Below, in pieces: positions 1-11,879 of a stretch of 64,000 nucleotides of DNA. Within the stretch, counting starts at the first letter, position 1. Each line of letters begins with the position of its first letter. A program made the position numbers and the translations under genes. This DNA comes from Eulemur rufifrons. Taxonomy: Eukaryota; Chordata; Mammalia; Primates; Lemuridae. The notes under the pieces were generated by a model, which saw only the letters and a program-made list of their open reading frames with translations, had not been told where the DNA came from and searched no databases. Where the stretch lies: assembly GCF_041146395.1 (NCBI RefSeq), contig NC_090999.1, forward strand, positions 69,693,001 to 69,757,000, in the 5' to 3' direction.

Positions 1-261
1 CTGTAAATTTGTTAGATTTTTCTTCTTTATACATAGCATTATTAAGTGATATAACTTGCAAATATTTTCTCATTTGCAAATTGTTTTATTTCCCTTTGGG
101 CATATAAGTTATTTTTATTTTCACATTGTTAAATATGTCCTTTTGTCCTTTTATTTATGAATTTTAAGTTCTTTAAGAAAGTTTCCCTCACTCCACGTTA
201 AGAATGACTTTTATTAATGTTTTTAGTTATTATGAGTATATTATAGTCATATATTTATAGG

Positions 262-520
262 GTGCATGTGATGTTTTGATAGAGACATACAATGTGTACT
301 AATCAAATTGGGGTAATTGAGGTATACATCACCTCAGGCATTTATCATGTCTTTGTGTTAGAAACATTTCAGTTCTACTCTTTTAGGTATTTTAAAGTAT
401 ACCTTAACTTATGTTGATTACAGTCACTTTGTTGTGCTATCAATAGTTAAAATGAGAATCCTTTCTTTACAAACATAAACCAATACTGTTTGCTTTTCTT
501 CTCTCAAACTCTTAGAAATT
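262..520 (-). mobile_element. L1M 3' UTR fragment
   Basis: Read on the minus strand this resembles the 3' UTR of old mammalian L1 (L1M group). The plus strand shows GATGTTTTGATAGAGACATA, then a stretch about 'catcacctcaggcatttatc', then 'gttgtgctatcaatagttaa', in the order known for that UTR. It carries no ORF2 sequence and no clear poly-A tract, so it is a decayed piece. The 1-261 stretch before it is AT-rich and could include more L1, but I cannot assign it. Confidence 0.45.
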
Positions 521-3074
521 TTTATGCATTAATAGTCATCTGTTATCTGTATGTTTGGAATTCTCTTGGCTGTACTCTTAAGTAAGGGGAGAAGTACAGT
601 CTCTGGGAGGTAACAGATTCTTCAACGTTGTTGCACTTTTCTCTTTAACATCAAGACAAACTTATGTAGTCAATTCAGTTTAAATCATACTTTTAAGGTT
701 ATGTTTTAAAATTTCTTAAACATTGGCAGTAAGGAGAAAAACTCTGATTGAATACTGGTAAAATGAGTGAATGAAATTAGAGAATGAATAACTCATATAT
801 AGAGCCAAAGATTAGATTACATTTCCTCTAAGACTTGCAAAGTGCTCATCACTTCAGATATTTAAAGTCATATTACATGAGGAAACAGAAGTGATATTTT
901 GTTATTTTGCTTTGTTTTGTTTTTTGTTTTGTTTTCTTTTATTTTGCCTTTCCTTTTTGCTTAAAATATAATACTATTAAAGAAATGCTCAGTAACTTAT
1001 GGGAAGGTTGGCCACTTTGGATAATTAATATGAAAATATTTTGATTTTTAGCATGCATAAAAAAAGAGAGGTTCCCATCTTGCACAACAATGGATAATGA
1101 GCTGCTTAATGAAAACTACATTATAATTTTGGTCATTTTTCCTCCTTATTTTTTATTTTGAATTAATAGAAAAACTATTCAGATAGACATCCCTGTCTTT
1201 AGTTTTAATAACACAATTGGAAGAATTATCAGTTCCAAATAGCCTTTGGTAAAATCATTCCATACCACCTATTTAGCTATTATAAAACTAAGAACAATTC
1301 TTTGATTATACTAAAAATATAAGGCAAGTTCCAATGGCACACAAAAATTTTATTTTAAGCCTTTCTTATACATTTTGTGTTGGATAGAAATTTAACATCC
1401 TACTACCTCAAATAAATATAGTCATTAATTTAAAGATGTTATTTTGCCAAAGTATAAAAAATTAACATTAGGAAGTTTTTAAGAGGAAAATCTACAGATG
1501 GCATGTTATTCTAACACAAATATGAAGCTATCCCTGTCAAATATTGAGAGTAGGAAACATTAGATATATATATATATTTTTTTGTTTCAAATAAAACTTG
1601 GAAAATCTATATTTGAGAAATTATAAAACAAGTTGTAGTTTCAATAGCTTGATTAATCAAGTGAGATTAAAGTACAACTTTAGTATCTGCAGCACTGAGT
1701 GTGAAAATCTGAACCTTTTTGTATATGTTATGTGGAAAAATATTGAAGGACAATGTAAACATTTATTAGCAGAAACACATTTCCAAGGGAGCCCTGCCAC
1801 CTTCTGTTCTTTATGTTTCCTACCATTTCTTGCTTCAGAATCAAATCAGTAGAATTAAATCACTAATTTAAATACATCATAGGATTAATAGTTTAACCAA
1901 ATACAAACAATAGCTTTATTCCTAGGGCACTATTAACCCCCATTTCCCTACATTTATTAATTCTGGCATGTAGAATAATATGTTTTCTTAGCCAATTAAT
2001 ACATTTCAGAAAGTTCATGTATAAATTATACAGGATACATTTTAGAGTTTGTATGCGTGTATGTTGTACTTTTTTCCCTCAAATATTTTGATATTTGATT
2101 TTTTTCTCTAATATTTTGCTTTTACAGTATATGTAAGCTATGACAGGAAATGGAATTCTTACCATAAAAACTAACATTTCAAGAAATTGTATTAGCACAG
2201 AGCTACTGGATGAAATGGTATGAAGAAAATGAGAGATGAAAATTTTATATTCCAAATAAAAATTTGCTAAGAAAGTTTTATTAATATTGTTGAAAACAGA
2301 AACCTTCTTCTCTGTTAAATGTCGTGGTTTATTTATTAATTTACCAAAACTTATGCATAATATGACAGTTTACGTCTATTCTTATGGAAACATTATTAAG
2401 GAGGAAATACTATAATATGAAGTAATCTGAAGTTGCTATGACCAAGTAAAACAAGACCCAAATGTACTCCTGGAAAGATATTTGTACTCATTATTTTTTG
2501 ATATTTCAAAAAAATCACTAAAATATATGTTGACAGATCTCTGCTACCATTCTCACATTATTGCCAGTACCACAGGACAGAAAGTTAGCTGTAGGAAAAA
2601 AAAATCTTGAAATATCATAAAAGCTTATTCTAGGATGAAGGTAGTAAATTCCACTAATACTTGAAGAACACTGTCAAATGTAATCTATATTTTTTCAGCA
2701 AATTTTTAACTTTGTATATCATTTTAAAAATAATTTTAGAAATGACACCATTTGGAATATTACTTTGTCATAGAGTACAAATATTATTTGGCAAATTCTC
2801 GTTATGAAATGCAATAAATGGGCATATACTGAGATCAACTGTTTTATTTCATAATATCTGTACCAAAATTGTGATATATATCCCACAGTGATCTTCAAAA
2901 ATCTATTTGCTTACCTTGTCTTTTCTTGTCCCTAGTCATTTAATATGAAATGTTCTAAAGGATTCCTCAGAAAGTGGTATCAGTGGAGAGATATTTGAAA
3001 AAGGACTGTTGTGTAGACAGAACTTCATTTTATAATCATTTCCACTTAAAACTTTTAAAAAGACTCTTAATAAG
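521..3074. other. AT-rich stretch without recognised gene
   Basis: No coding signature, RNA gene or well-preserved repeat was seen. A short MIR-like piece may lie near 835-890 (GAGGAAACAGAAGTGAT). An 84-codon open frame at 1598-1852 starts at no recognised feature, and I treat it as chance. A T-rich (TTTTG)n-like patch occurs near 900-950. Confidence 0.5.
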
Positions 3075-3120
3075 ATGCTATGGTTTGGATATGGTTTGTC
3101 TCTGCCAGAACTCATTTTGA
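3075..3120 (+). mobile_element. Possible MaLR (MST/THE1-type) LTR start
   Basis: The phrase TGCTATGGTTTGGATATGG followed by 'tttgtctctgccagaactca' resembles the first 45 bases of MST/THE1 LTRs. It is cut off by the T-tract of the minus-strand L1 that follows, and I could not find the rest of the LTR on the far side of that L1. The call rests on a short match. Confidence 0.3.
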
Positions 3121-3670
3121 ATTTTTTTTTAATTTCAAAATATTAAGAGGGTACAAATGTTTTTTGTTACATGGATACATTGTGTAATTCTGAAGTCAGG
3201 TATTTTAATGTGGCTGTCACTAGAATAGTGTTCATTATACCTGATAGGTAAGAGTTTAGCCTTCTCCTCATTCCCACCCTTCTTTGTTTCCAATGTCCTT
3301 TACATCTCTTTGTGCCAGTGTGTACCCATCGTCTAGCTCCCACATATTAGTGAGATCATGTGGTGTTTGTTTTTCCATTCCCGAGATACTTCACTTAGAA
3401 TAATGGTCTCCAGTTACAATCAAGTTGCTGAAAACAACATTATTTCATTCCTTTTTATGGCTGAGTAGTATTTCATGGTGCATATATACATCACATTTTC
3501 TTTATCCACTCATGAATTGTTGGGCACTAAGATTGATTCCATATCTTTGCAATTATGAATTGAGCTGCAGTAAATATTCGAGTGCAGGTGTCTTCTTGGC
3601 AAAATGACTTCTTTTCCTTTGGGTAAATGCCAAGTAGTGGGATTGCTGGATCTAATGGTAAGTTTCCATT
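3121..3670 (-). mobile_element. L1 3' end (5'-truncated)
   Basis: This is a 5'-truncated L1 on the minus strand, starting at a T-tract (the element's poly-A). It runs through a 3' UTR with 'gggtacaaatgttttttgtt' and 'ctgaagtcaggtatttta', then into the C-terminal end of ORF2. The antisense ORF2 landmarks are 'ggctgagtagtatttcatgg', 'tttgggtaaatgccaagtag' and 'gggattgctggatc'. Its 3' UTR type matches the L1 at 55975 and differs from the copies at 26512, 49317 and 60965. The open frames at 3425-3789 are antisense shadows of ORF2. Confidence 0.87.
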
Positions 3671-4122
3671 CAAATTACATCCACTTCATTTTTAAAAGCA
3701 CTTTTTGTAAAAAAATAAGCAAGTTATTTTGTTTTTACTGGAATTTATGCTGTGGACGGGGAGAAAACAATCATGAAACCATAACTTAGGAAATTTTGAA
3801 GCAGTTAAACATAAGAAAAAAAGCAAGGTGAACCAAGCTCTGTGACAATTCTTAGGATGTTTTTGGCACTGACAATATCAAGATCTCTACTGACCCCTTG
3901 CTAAGTTATATAAATTAGATGCCTAGGGAGACCTTATGAATTATTATCCAAACCATGAGAGTAAAATTGGGCTCAGTAAATCATGCTGGGGCAAAATGTG
4001 TAAGCTGTGGCTGTCCTGGGCAAGCCAGAATTTAGGAACAACTGAATTATCATCTTAGTTCTCATAATGTGGATATTAGTTCCTACTGCCTCTATAACTG
4101 GGTAAGTATTTAAAATGAAATA

Positions 4123-4277
4123 GGCCCGGTGGCTCACACCTGTAATCCGAGAACCTTGGGTGGCTGAGACTGAAGGATCTACTTGAGCCCAAGAGTTTGA
4201 GGTTGTAGTGAACTATGATGATGCCACTACCTTCTGACCTGGGCAACAAAGTGAGAGTCTGTCTCAAAAATAAATGA
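4123..4277 (+). mobile_element. Free left Alu monomer (FLAM-like)
   Basis: A single 7SL-derived monomer: 'ggtggctcacacctgtaatc', then GGCTGAGACTGAAGGATC, then 'gacctgggcaacaaagtgag' and a TCTCAAAAATAAATGAATG tail. There is no right half, so it fits the free left Alu monomer class that predates dimeric Alus. It retains the B-box-like GTTTGAGGTTG segment. Its A-rich tail served as the target for the dimeric Alu that follows at once. The 63-codon minus-strand frame across it is not a gene. Confidence 0.72.
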
Positions 4278-4281
4278 ATGG

Positions 4282-4620
<339 letters not shown>

Positions 4621-4633
4621 ATGAATGAATAAA

Positions 4634-5115
4634 TAAATAAAATGCAATATTGTTGATTGTCATCATAATGTCACTTACTGTGATATGGAGGAAATGTTTG
4701 AAAGTTACCAACCAAAGGAAAAGCTTTCTTAACTCTGCTTTGATGACTACAAATATATTTCTTCCATTTCTCACATTAAATATCATTTTGACATACAAAT
4801 GTTTTCTGCTTGAGAAAATTGATTATATCTATGTAAATGTCTGTGTAAGAATATTCATCAGTAGGCCATTTCCATTCACTGTGCCATCTTGTTATAAAAC
4901 AACTTACTGCCTTTAAACAAAAAGTCATGAGTGGAAAATACTGAATACTGGATCTATTTTGCATAAACACTTATTTTCTTTAGTCTGAAAAAGTTAAATA
5001 ATGAAATCAACTGGAAACATATTGTAGAATTACATGTCCTTATGCTCTAAGTCTATTATCTAAATTACACCTTAATTATGGAGTCAAGAGTCACCTGTCA
5101 ATGAATTTATATATA
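4634..5115. other. Short gap without recognised feature
   Basis: AT-rich sequence after the Alu target duplication. Small open frames on both strands overlap each other and show no protein family resemblance. Nothing else is seen. Confidence 0.5.
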
Positions 5116-5243
5116 GTACAGATGGACTCTGACTTATGATGGTTTAACTTAGGTATATTAAATGCATTTTTTACTTATGATATTTTCAGCTTATGATTTA
5201 TTTTTCATGACATAACCCCACAGTAATTTGAGGAGTATCTGTG
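5116..5243. mobile_element. Possible small DNA-transposon relic (MITE-like)
   Basis: The block begins ACAGATGGACTCTGACTTATG and ends 'atttgaggagtatctgt', so its two ends are imperfect inverted repeats (ACAGAT near the left edge, ATCTGT at the right). Inside are inverted 'acttatgat' and 'cagcttatgat' segments around ATGCATTTTTT. The style recalls palindromic non-autonomous DNA transposons with 'acttatgatgg' termini that are common in primates, but I cannot name the family. Confidence 0.32.
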
Positions 5244-6044
5244 TTTCATAATGTTAAATACAATCTTTTCTAATTTAGATAATTACAGAGTAGTTAGAGA
5301 ACTTTAAAACTATAGTTTTCATTCACTGTATTAGAGAAATTCCTGAAATGAAATTACATAAAAGCAAGAGACAGAAAAATTTACATATAAGAAAAAGAAT
5401 ATTATCTAAGTGTACACAATTAATCATTTGCTTCACATATCCTCATTTCCAAATACTCCAGTTCACAAGTGGGCCAAGTCCTTCAATTCCCATTACCTAT
5501 CTCCATGGAGACCATTAACTATACTATTAGAATTAATTTTCCCTGCTGCATTGCTAAGCATAGCTAACCACAGGGACTTCAGACTGTGTCAACATCATTT
5601 TCAAAGTAGAAATTGTGGTAATATCCTTTGTTCTGAGGAATGTATCCATAATCTGTCACCATGCAGCCTTGAATTCCTAGTCCCATAACTAGGAAGTTAT
5701 CAATTAAAGATCACTGCAAATGGAGACATAACACTGAGAATAAAAATAGTTATTTTTATTTAAAAGTTTTCAGAAGAAATATGTTATTTGTAATGGATTT
5801 GTTATAAGATAATGGATGTATAAGAAAGTAGTCTTAGAGCTTATTTATCACTTAAATATGGTTGATATATGGTTATAGCATGATCTGATGGATCTTTATT
5901 TCTGTTTTAATAATCTCAATAATGTGACACATTCTAACCAAAGAGAGTTTCCAGTTTTTATGCACATGAGCCATATGACCTTCAACAATAACTTAGTGTA
6001 TCTGTACTTTAGATTTCACATTTGCCTTTTGGAGAAGACATTAT
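5244..6044. other. Unassigned AT-rich stretch
   Basis: No recognised repeat or gene. A 92-codon frame at 5410-5688 begins with ATG and is somewhat less AT-rich than its surroundings, but the translation shows no domain or motif that I know. I consider it non-coding. Confidence 0.45.
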
Positions 6045-6390
6045 CACTGGCCTCATAAAATCACAGTTAGGATATGATAAATCATTATAAGTAAAGCACT
6101 GAGAACAACAAATTGCACTTAGTAGACACTAAAAATTTACTTTTATTATGATTATAAATGTTAATTGAGTTTGAGTGTACACTGTACACAGCATTTTATT
6201 GTATTCTTAAATTTTTATTTTTATAAACATATGAACTAGAGTTATAATTATACACATTATTTATGAAGAAGCAGAGAAATCAGAAATTAAGTACTTTGCA
6301 AACCGCTCTCAGATTGTATGTAAATTAGAGTTAAGTTTAAATGTAGATATGCTTTACACTAAGTCCATGTTTCTAACTTAATGCTGTATC
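6045..6390 (+). repeat. MIR fragments
   Basis: Two MIR-like pieces on the plus strand. The first (6045-6155) resembles a MIR 3' end: 'gtaaagcactgagaacaaca' then 'acttagtagacactaaaaat'. The second (6190-6390) resembles the core: 'gaagcagagaaatcagaaat', TAAGTACTTTGCAAACC, and 'actaagtccatgtttctaac'. Both are strongly diverged, as expected for MIR in a primate. Confidence 0.5.
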
Positions 6391-7454
6391 TAGTCATTTT
6401 CTTATACTAGGAACTTGTCATACCTTTCTTCATAACTTAAGAGAGGTTAGTTGAATGAATAAAAGAATGCATAATTGATATGTCTTATTATTCTAAAGAA
6501 TTTACTGTAAGTGAAGCCAAAGACTTGTGAGGCTGAATTCAGTCATTTGCCCACAAGTTGGTGATATCTGATTGTGTTAACTGTCATGGAGTGAGAACAA
6601 AATTTTAGAAATAGAACTAAAGTCTCAAGAAACAAGTTTAATTTCTCCCTTTAAACTTTCAGATTGATAAGGACGGTAGTCTATCATCAAGAAAGATAGT
6701 TGTACTAGTATTACAATCTTGGCCTCCTTAAAATATTCTCAATGTGAAAATAGAAATTTTGACTAGAGAAAGTTATTGTGATGATGTTGATATTATGATT
6801 CATTCACATGAGTGTGCACATACACACTCTTAAATTTTTTTCTTACACTTATCCAATGTCTGTATCTAAGTACTTCTCTGTCTTTCACCAATAAGATTAT
6901 CTGAGGCTAAAACAACTTATATCACTGTCACTATGAAGTCACAGAAGCAAGCTGTTTGTGATTTTCTTCATGGATCAGCTTTCTCTATTACTTACCAAAC
7001 AAAACTTTCACTAATCTGGGCAGATACTCCCAGAGCACAAAGTCTACATCATTACTCATATTTTTCTGCAACTTTCCCATGGGTTCAATTTGAGAATTTT
7101 TAAGGATTCTTTAAGTTATAAAATATTATAATTAAATCTGTAAAATACTTTTATAGATTGCCTAAGTCAGACTTGTAAGGACAAACAGAAAAGTGAATTC
7201 TTAAAGAAGCAACCATGCCTTTGTCAAACCGATCATCAGTGTATTTCTTATACTTTTGTCTGAACATTTAAACCAATATTCTTTGCTCTCTGATGGGACT
7301 AATTTATTAACCAAAGATACATTTAAATCTTATAAAAGTTGTCAAAGAAAATATCTTATTTTTCAGTTTAATGGCTCAGATTGGTCACTGACACTTAATA
7401 GTTAATGACATTGTTTTACAGTTTGTGACATCTCTGATGTAAATATCAGTTCAT
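6391..7454. other. Unassigned AT-rich stretch
   Basis: No gene, RNA or clear repeat could be supported here on either strand. Confidence 0.5.
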
Positions 7455-7499
7455 TGAATATAAAATGTTTGTACCCCCATAATTTCCTGAAATAAAAAA
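7455..7499 (+). mobile_element. Possible very short L1 3' tail
   Basis: The words ATGTTTGTACCCCCATAATT then 'tcctgaaataaaaaaata' resemble the last 40 bases of the lemur L1 3' UTR (compare CATTTTTACCCCTATAATAT with GGTGAAATT and poly-A at 61928-61962). If so this is an extreme 5' truncation. It abuts the mariner element exactly where that element's inverted repeat should continue. Confidence 0.35.
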
Positions 7500-8752
7500 A
7501 TATATGAAATGTCTGATTTTAAACCAAAAGTTTAGTTTGTTATATTGCAAACAAAAAGCAGTTCAATTAATCACAGTATGTGCCTGAGCTATCAACACAG
7601 TTTTGCCATCTTAACAGTAGCTTGGAAAGTGAGTGATGTTGAAATCGTGACAGGTGTTTTCCACAGCTTGTTGAGAATTGACTATTTTCCCTTGCAAGAA
7701 GTGGTCCAAAGCCTGGAAGAAGTGGTAGTCAGTTGGTCCAAGGTCTAGTGAATACAGTGGAAGATAGAGAGTTTCCAAGTCCAGCTTCTGTAGTTTGAGC
7801 AGCACTGTTTCTTTGTGACATATGTTCTTGCAAGAGGATTGGCCTGTCTCTGTTGACCAATTTCAGCTGCTTAATCACAAGCATTCTCATCAGTTCATCC
7901 AACTGGTTGCAGTAGACATCTGCTGTAATTGATCAGGTTTCATGAAGCTGTAGTGGACAATACCAGTGCTGGACCACCAAACAGATACCACTAACTTTTT
8001 TTTTTTTTGGATGAATATTTGGTTTTAGACTGTGTTTTGGCACTTCATCTTTATCCAATCATTGTATCATTGTGCCCAACACTTGCAATTGTCAAAAAGA
8101 ACCTATGTTTTAATCACACATAACAATATGGTGTAGAAATGGTTCACCTTTATGTCATGACAGCAAAGAAAGTCAAGCTTTGAGAGGATTTCTCTTCTGA
8201 TGCTCATTTAATTCATGTGATACTCATCTATCCAGCTTCTTTACCTTGCCAATTTGTTTCAAATGGTCCAATGTTGTTGGAATAGGAATGTCAAACCTTG
8301 CTGCTAATTCACACATAGGTTGAGATGGATACACTTCCACTACAGCTTTCAACTCATTATTATCCACCTTGGTCTCAGGTAACCCACATGGCTCATTTGC
8401 AAGATTAAAATCACCAGAATAGAACTTCTCAAACCATCGACATACTGTGCATTCATTAGTCACATACTTCACAAACACTTCATCGGTATTTTGAGTTGTC
8501 TACGCTACATTGATTCCACAACGGAATTCATATTCAAAATTAACACAAATTTTTGACTTATCCATTGTTTCACAAAAACTGCTCTAAAAAAAATTTGAAA
8601 GACAATCACAAGCCAAATCATGTGTTTGAAAGAATGAGGATGTACCTTCACAATAAAAAATAAAACAAGAAGTGTCAAAGTAAAATATCAGAGATATCAA
8701 CTGTCAAACTTAGTACTTAAAGAAATCGGACATTCCCTACTTAATAACTTAA
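7500..8752 (-). mobile_element. mariner transposon, inactivated copy 1
   Basis: A Tc1/mariner-class DNA transposon relic on the minus strand. Transposase pieces are visible: a helix-turn-helix region (frame 8224-8478) with HLKQIGKVKKLDR, shared by mariner transposases close to the one fused in SETMAR, and a C-terminal region (7611-7805) with PTDYHFFQALDHFLQGK following a degraded catalytic PDL/LDL motif. Frames are broken between these parts and an expanded T12 tract lies at 7998. The high-coordinate terminus (8720-8752) carries the same inverted repeat as copy 2 and is followed by TA. The low-coordinate terminus keeps only TATGAAATGTC. It parallels the copy at 34671 over its whole length in the opposite orientation. 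The protein differs from Hsmar1 at many visible positions, so I do not name the family. Confidence 0.93.
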
Positions 8753-8754
8753 TA

Positions 8755-9989
8755 AAATGACTCTCATCCTGGCACTGTCCTTTCCCCTGAAATTATCTAA
8801 GTGATGTATTGCTTTGGTATATAAAAATCAGTGCCATCTTTATCTTTATCTGTTTCCTACTCAACATGATGTAATGTTTTGATTTTCAGTCAATTTATAA
8901 ACTTCTAAAACCTGACACTTGAAATATTCAAAGCAGCCACATTGATGGAGATTTTTGTACAAACACAAACACATTAATACAGCAAGGAAGCAAGATTTGA
9001 GACAGTTTGTTGCACAGAAGACATTTTCCTAAAAACAAATGGGGTGTTAAGTTCAGCTGCCATCACAGTGACAGTACAAACAACTAAAAGACAGAATTAT
9101 TGCCAAGAGTTCCATTTTGTTTAATAATGATTGAAAGGAAATTCACTGGGATACCATGAGGAAATATAGGTTTTTAGAATTTTTAGTTTTTTAAAAGAAA
9201 CAGCTACATAAGGCAGAAATGTACATTTATGCTCTCAGTTGTATTTATTTTAAAAGTAATAATTTAAAATTGATTCTTATTTCATTTTATTCATAAGTCT
9301 TTCAACTTGGGGAAAATCCTTTTCAGGAGATACAAAAGTCAAATATTTGCACTGTTTATTTCTCAGCCACACAACTGCAGAAAGGCTAAAGAAATCACTT
9401 TCTTGGTCATATGCTATTTTGTTCCCTATCCAGCTGGAAGTGAAACCGCTTGGGAACAGATAAAATGTCAAAAATTGGGCCATAGTTTAGTGAAATACAT
9501 TAGAGTAGTGTTTTTTGTCTGGCTTTTTTCTGAATGTGGTGTTCAATGTTTAAAAGTTAAGTAGGTTTATACAGTATCCCTTCGTTTTTATAGACCATGT
9601 GGTTTGATATAAAATGATTTACAAGTTTGTTTCTTGCTATTGTTATTTAAAGGGGAATATTTATAAATTTTTTCAGAGTATTTTGTTTCAATTTTTATTG
9701 TATTTAATCAAAATAGAATAGGATGTTTTTCTAAGTACTCAATTGTACCTAGACTTAGAAAAGCATTGGTGTGTACCTACTCATAATAACACACGTGTCT
9801 GTCTGTATACACACACAGTAAACCAAGTGAAGGAAGAATGTTCAGACTTTTCATTTGGCCATGGTTTGTGGGCTACTATATTAGAACCTTGCAAAAGTTA
9901 AGCTATTCCTCAGGTAATACAGATTGACTTTATATTTATTTAAAATTCAGAAAGTGAATATGGAACAAATGGACTTTTGCCTGCCTCCA
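8755..9989. other. Unassigned stretch
   Basis: No supported gene. Overlapping frames of 68 and 85 codons occur on opposite strands at 9277-9564. One extends HNCRKAKEITFLVIC and neither resembles a family that I know. I treat both as chance. Confidence 0.45.
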
Positions 9990-10075
9990 ATATATAACAT
10001 TATATACACACACATATGTAGTTATAGCTATTTAGTTATATACATAATTATATATAATTATATATACATAACACT
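9990..10075. repeat. TA/CA-rich simple repeat
   Basis: Degenerate (TATA), (CACA) and (TAATTATA) units in succession, low complexity. Confidence 0.6.
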
Positions 10076-11879
10076 TTTCCATATATCTCTTTGCTGAGTA
10101 TAGAGTTACTTTCTCATATTGTTAAGGACTCCAGTTTTTTTAGAGAGGCATGCTAAGTTATATTTCTTAACCAGTTCCTTTTCTGGGGGGTTTATAGATT
10201 AATTGGAGCTAGCTCTCTAACTAAAAGAAATCTCAAATTTCAATTTGACAGATACATGGTACAATATGTTTTGACAGATAATTCTCCTCCAGATAATTCT
10301 ATCAAATTCAAATTATTTGACACAGAAAGTTAGCTCTCTTTCTTGTGTTACAATGCCAACCCAGAAGACATTATCCAATATATATTTTTTTCATAGCTCA
10401 TGCTTTTCCTACCTACTGTTTCATCTTCTAGGTTAAAGCTTTTCAAATTTAAGGGAAAAGATGAGTCATTTAAAACTTAAACAGTAAGATATGGATACTC
10501 TGAAATCAACATCTTAGAAACAATAGCTCAGGACAGCTTTTCAGGATACTGGAGGGGAAAATGAACTCAGTGGTCAAACATGTGGGAAAGTTGGAGGAGG
10601 GCATTAAATAGTTCTTTTTAGTTCCTATAGGAATCCTCATTGCTATTACTATAATAATCAGTCTTTTCTAAATTTCTAGGTGTAAATACAGCATCTTTTT
10701 TCCCCCACAGATGCCTATAAACATATTGAAAATGTTTATCAAGGTTCTCACCAGATCTGTGGCTACTACTAGTATTGCAGAGAATCTTTCCTGTTGTCAT
10801 GTATTGAGGAAATATTTACCTGATCACAGAACTCAATTGTTTTCATCAACAACAACATTAGGTGCATAGATAAAGTTTTGTTATGATTCCCTGATTATGT
10901 TATTACCTGCTAGGGCATTATGCTCAATGTCCTGAGAGATAATAGAATAAATTTAATCCATCCGCGACTCAGAAACATTTATAGTTGGTGTTTTTTGTTA
11001 TCTGCAGTGCTGTGAGTTAAGTACACATGTTTAGGCAATTTCACTAAATATGAATTTTCAACATATATAGCATCTGGTATTTAGGCATAAACAGATGGCT
11101 CCAATGCAGATGTTTTCAGATATTTGGCTACTATTCCATTGTAGATCATAAATCATGGTTATACCCAAAGGCTCTTGAGCTAAAGAAGATTGATGTAAAG
11201 CTTTTTTGCTAATCAGGGAGGATTTTAATGGTATAGACACCACACATGCACACACACACACACACTCACACAATCTCCATTAAGCTAACTAGTTTCCCCA
11301 TACCTTTTTTATTATAGTAAAAAGATATAAAAGACATTTTAACCAACCAAATATATTTCTAAACAGGATGATGAGCCTACTCATAATAAACCTAATAGTA
11401 TTTATTCAGAACTGTCTAGTGTCAGTCACTTTCTAAATTATAGGTATATGGATACAGGTACAGATATATTCCAGAGTTCACTGTAGTATAAAAAGACAGG
11501 TTATATAATGTTACTTCTCCCAAAATCTTTTAAGTCATAATTTGCATGTTTTATTGCATGCTTACATGATTACCCTGTAGATACCAGAACAAAGGAAGGA
11601 TAGATAGCAGAAATGTCCTGGTGGTAGACATATAGTAGCATAGGAATATCTTCAAGTTCTATTAAAACCACCAGCTTTACAAGTGATTCACACATGATTT
11701 ATATAACATGGCATTATTTTTCAATTTTTATAGTATTCTGGTGATCTTAATATTGTTACCCACCTCATATTTCTAATCATCATAACTTCAATTATCTTAA
11801 TGACATTTTAAGGATCTGGTCATATCAGATCTTTGATATTCATAAGGTTTATTTCCAAAACTTTTTTTTTTTTTGAGAA
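10076..11879. other. Unassigned stretch with a short CA repeat
   Basis: No gene or well-preserved transposon. A short (CA)n tract lies at 11241-11271 and creates a low-complexity Cys/Val run in a minus-strand frame (11058-11273), which is an artefact. The rest is AT-rich. Confidence 0.5.
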
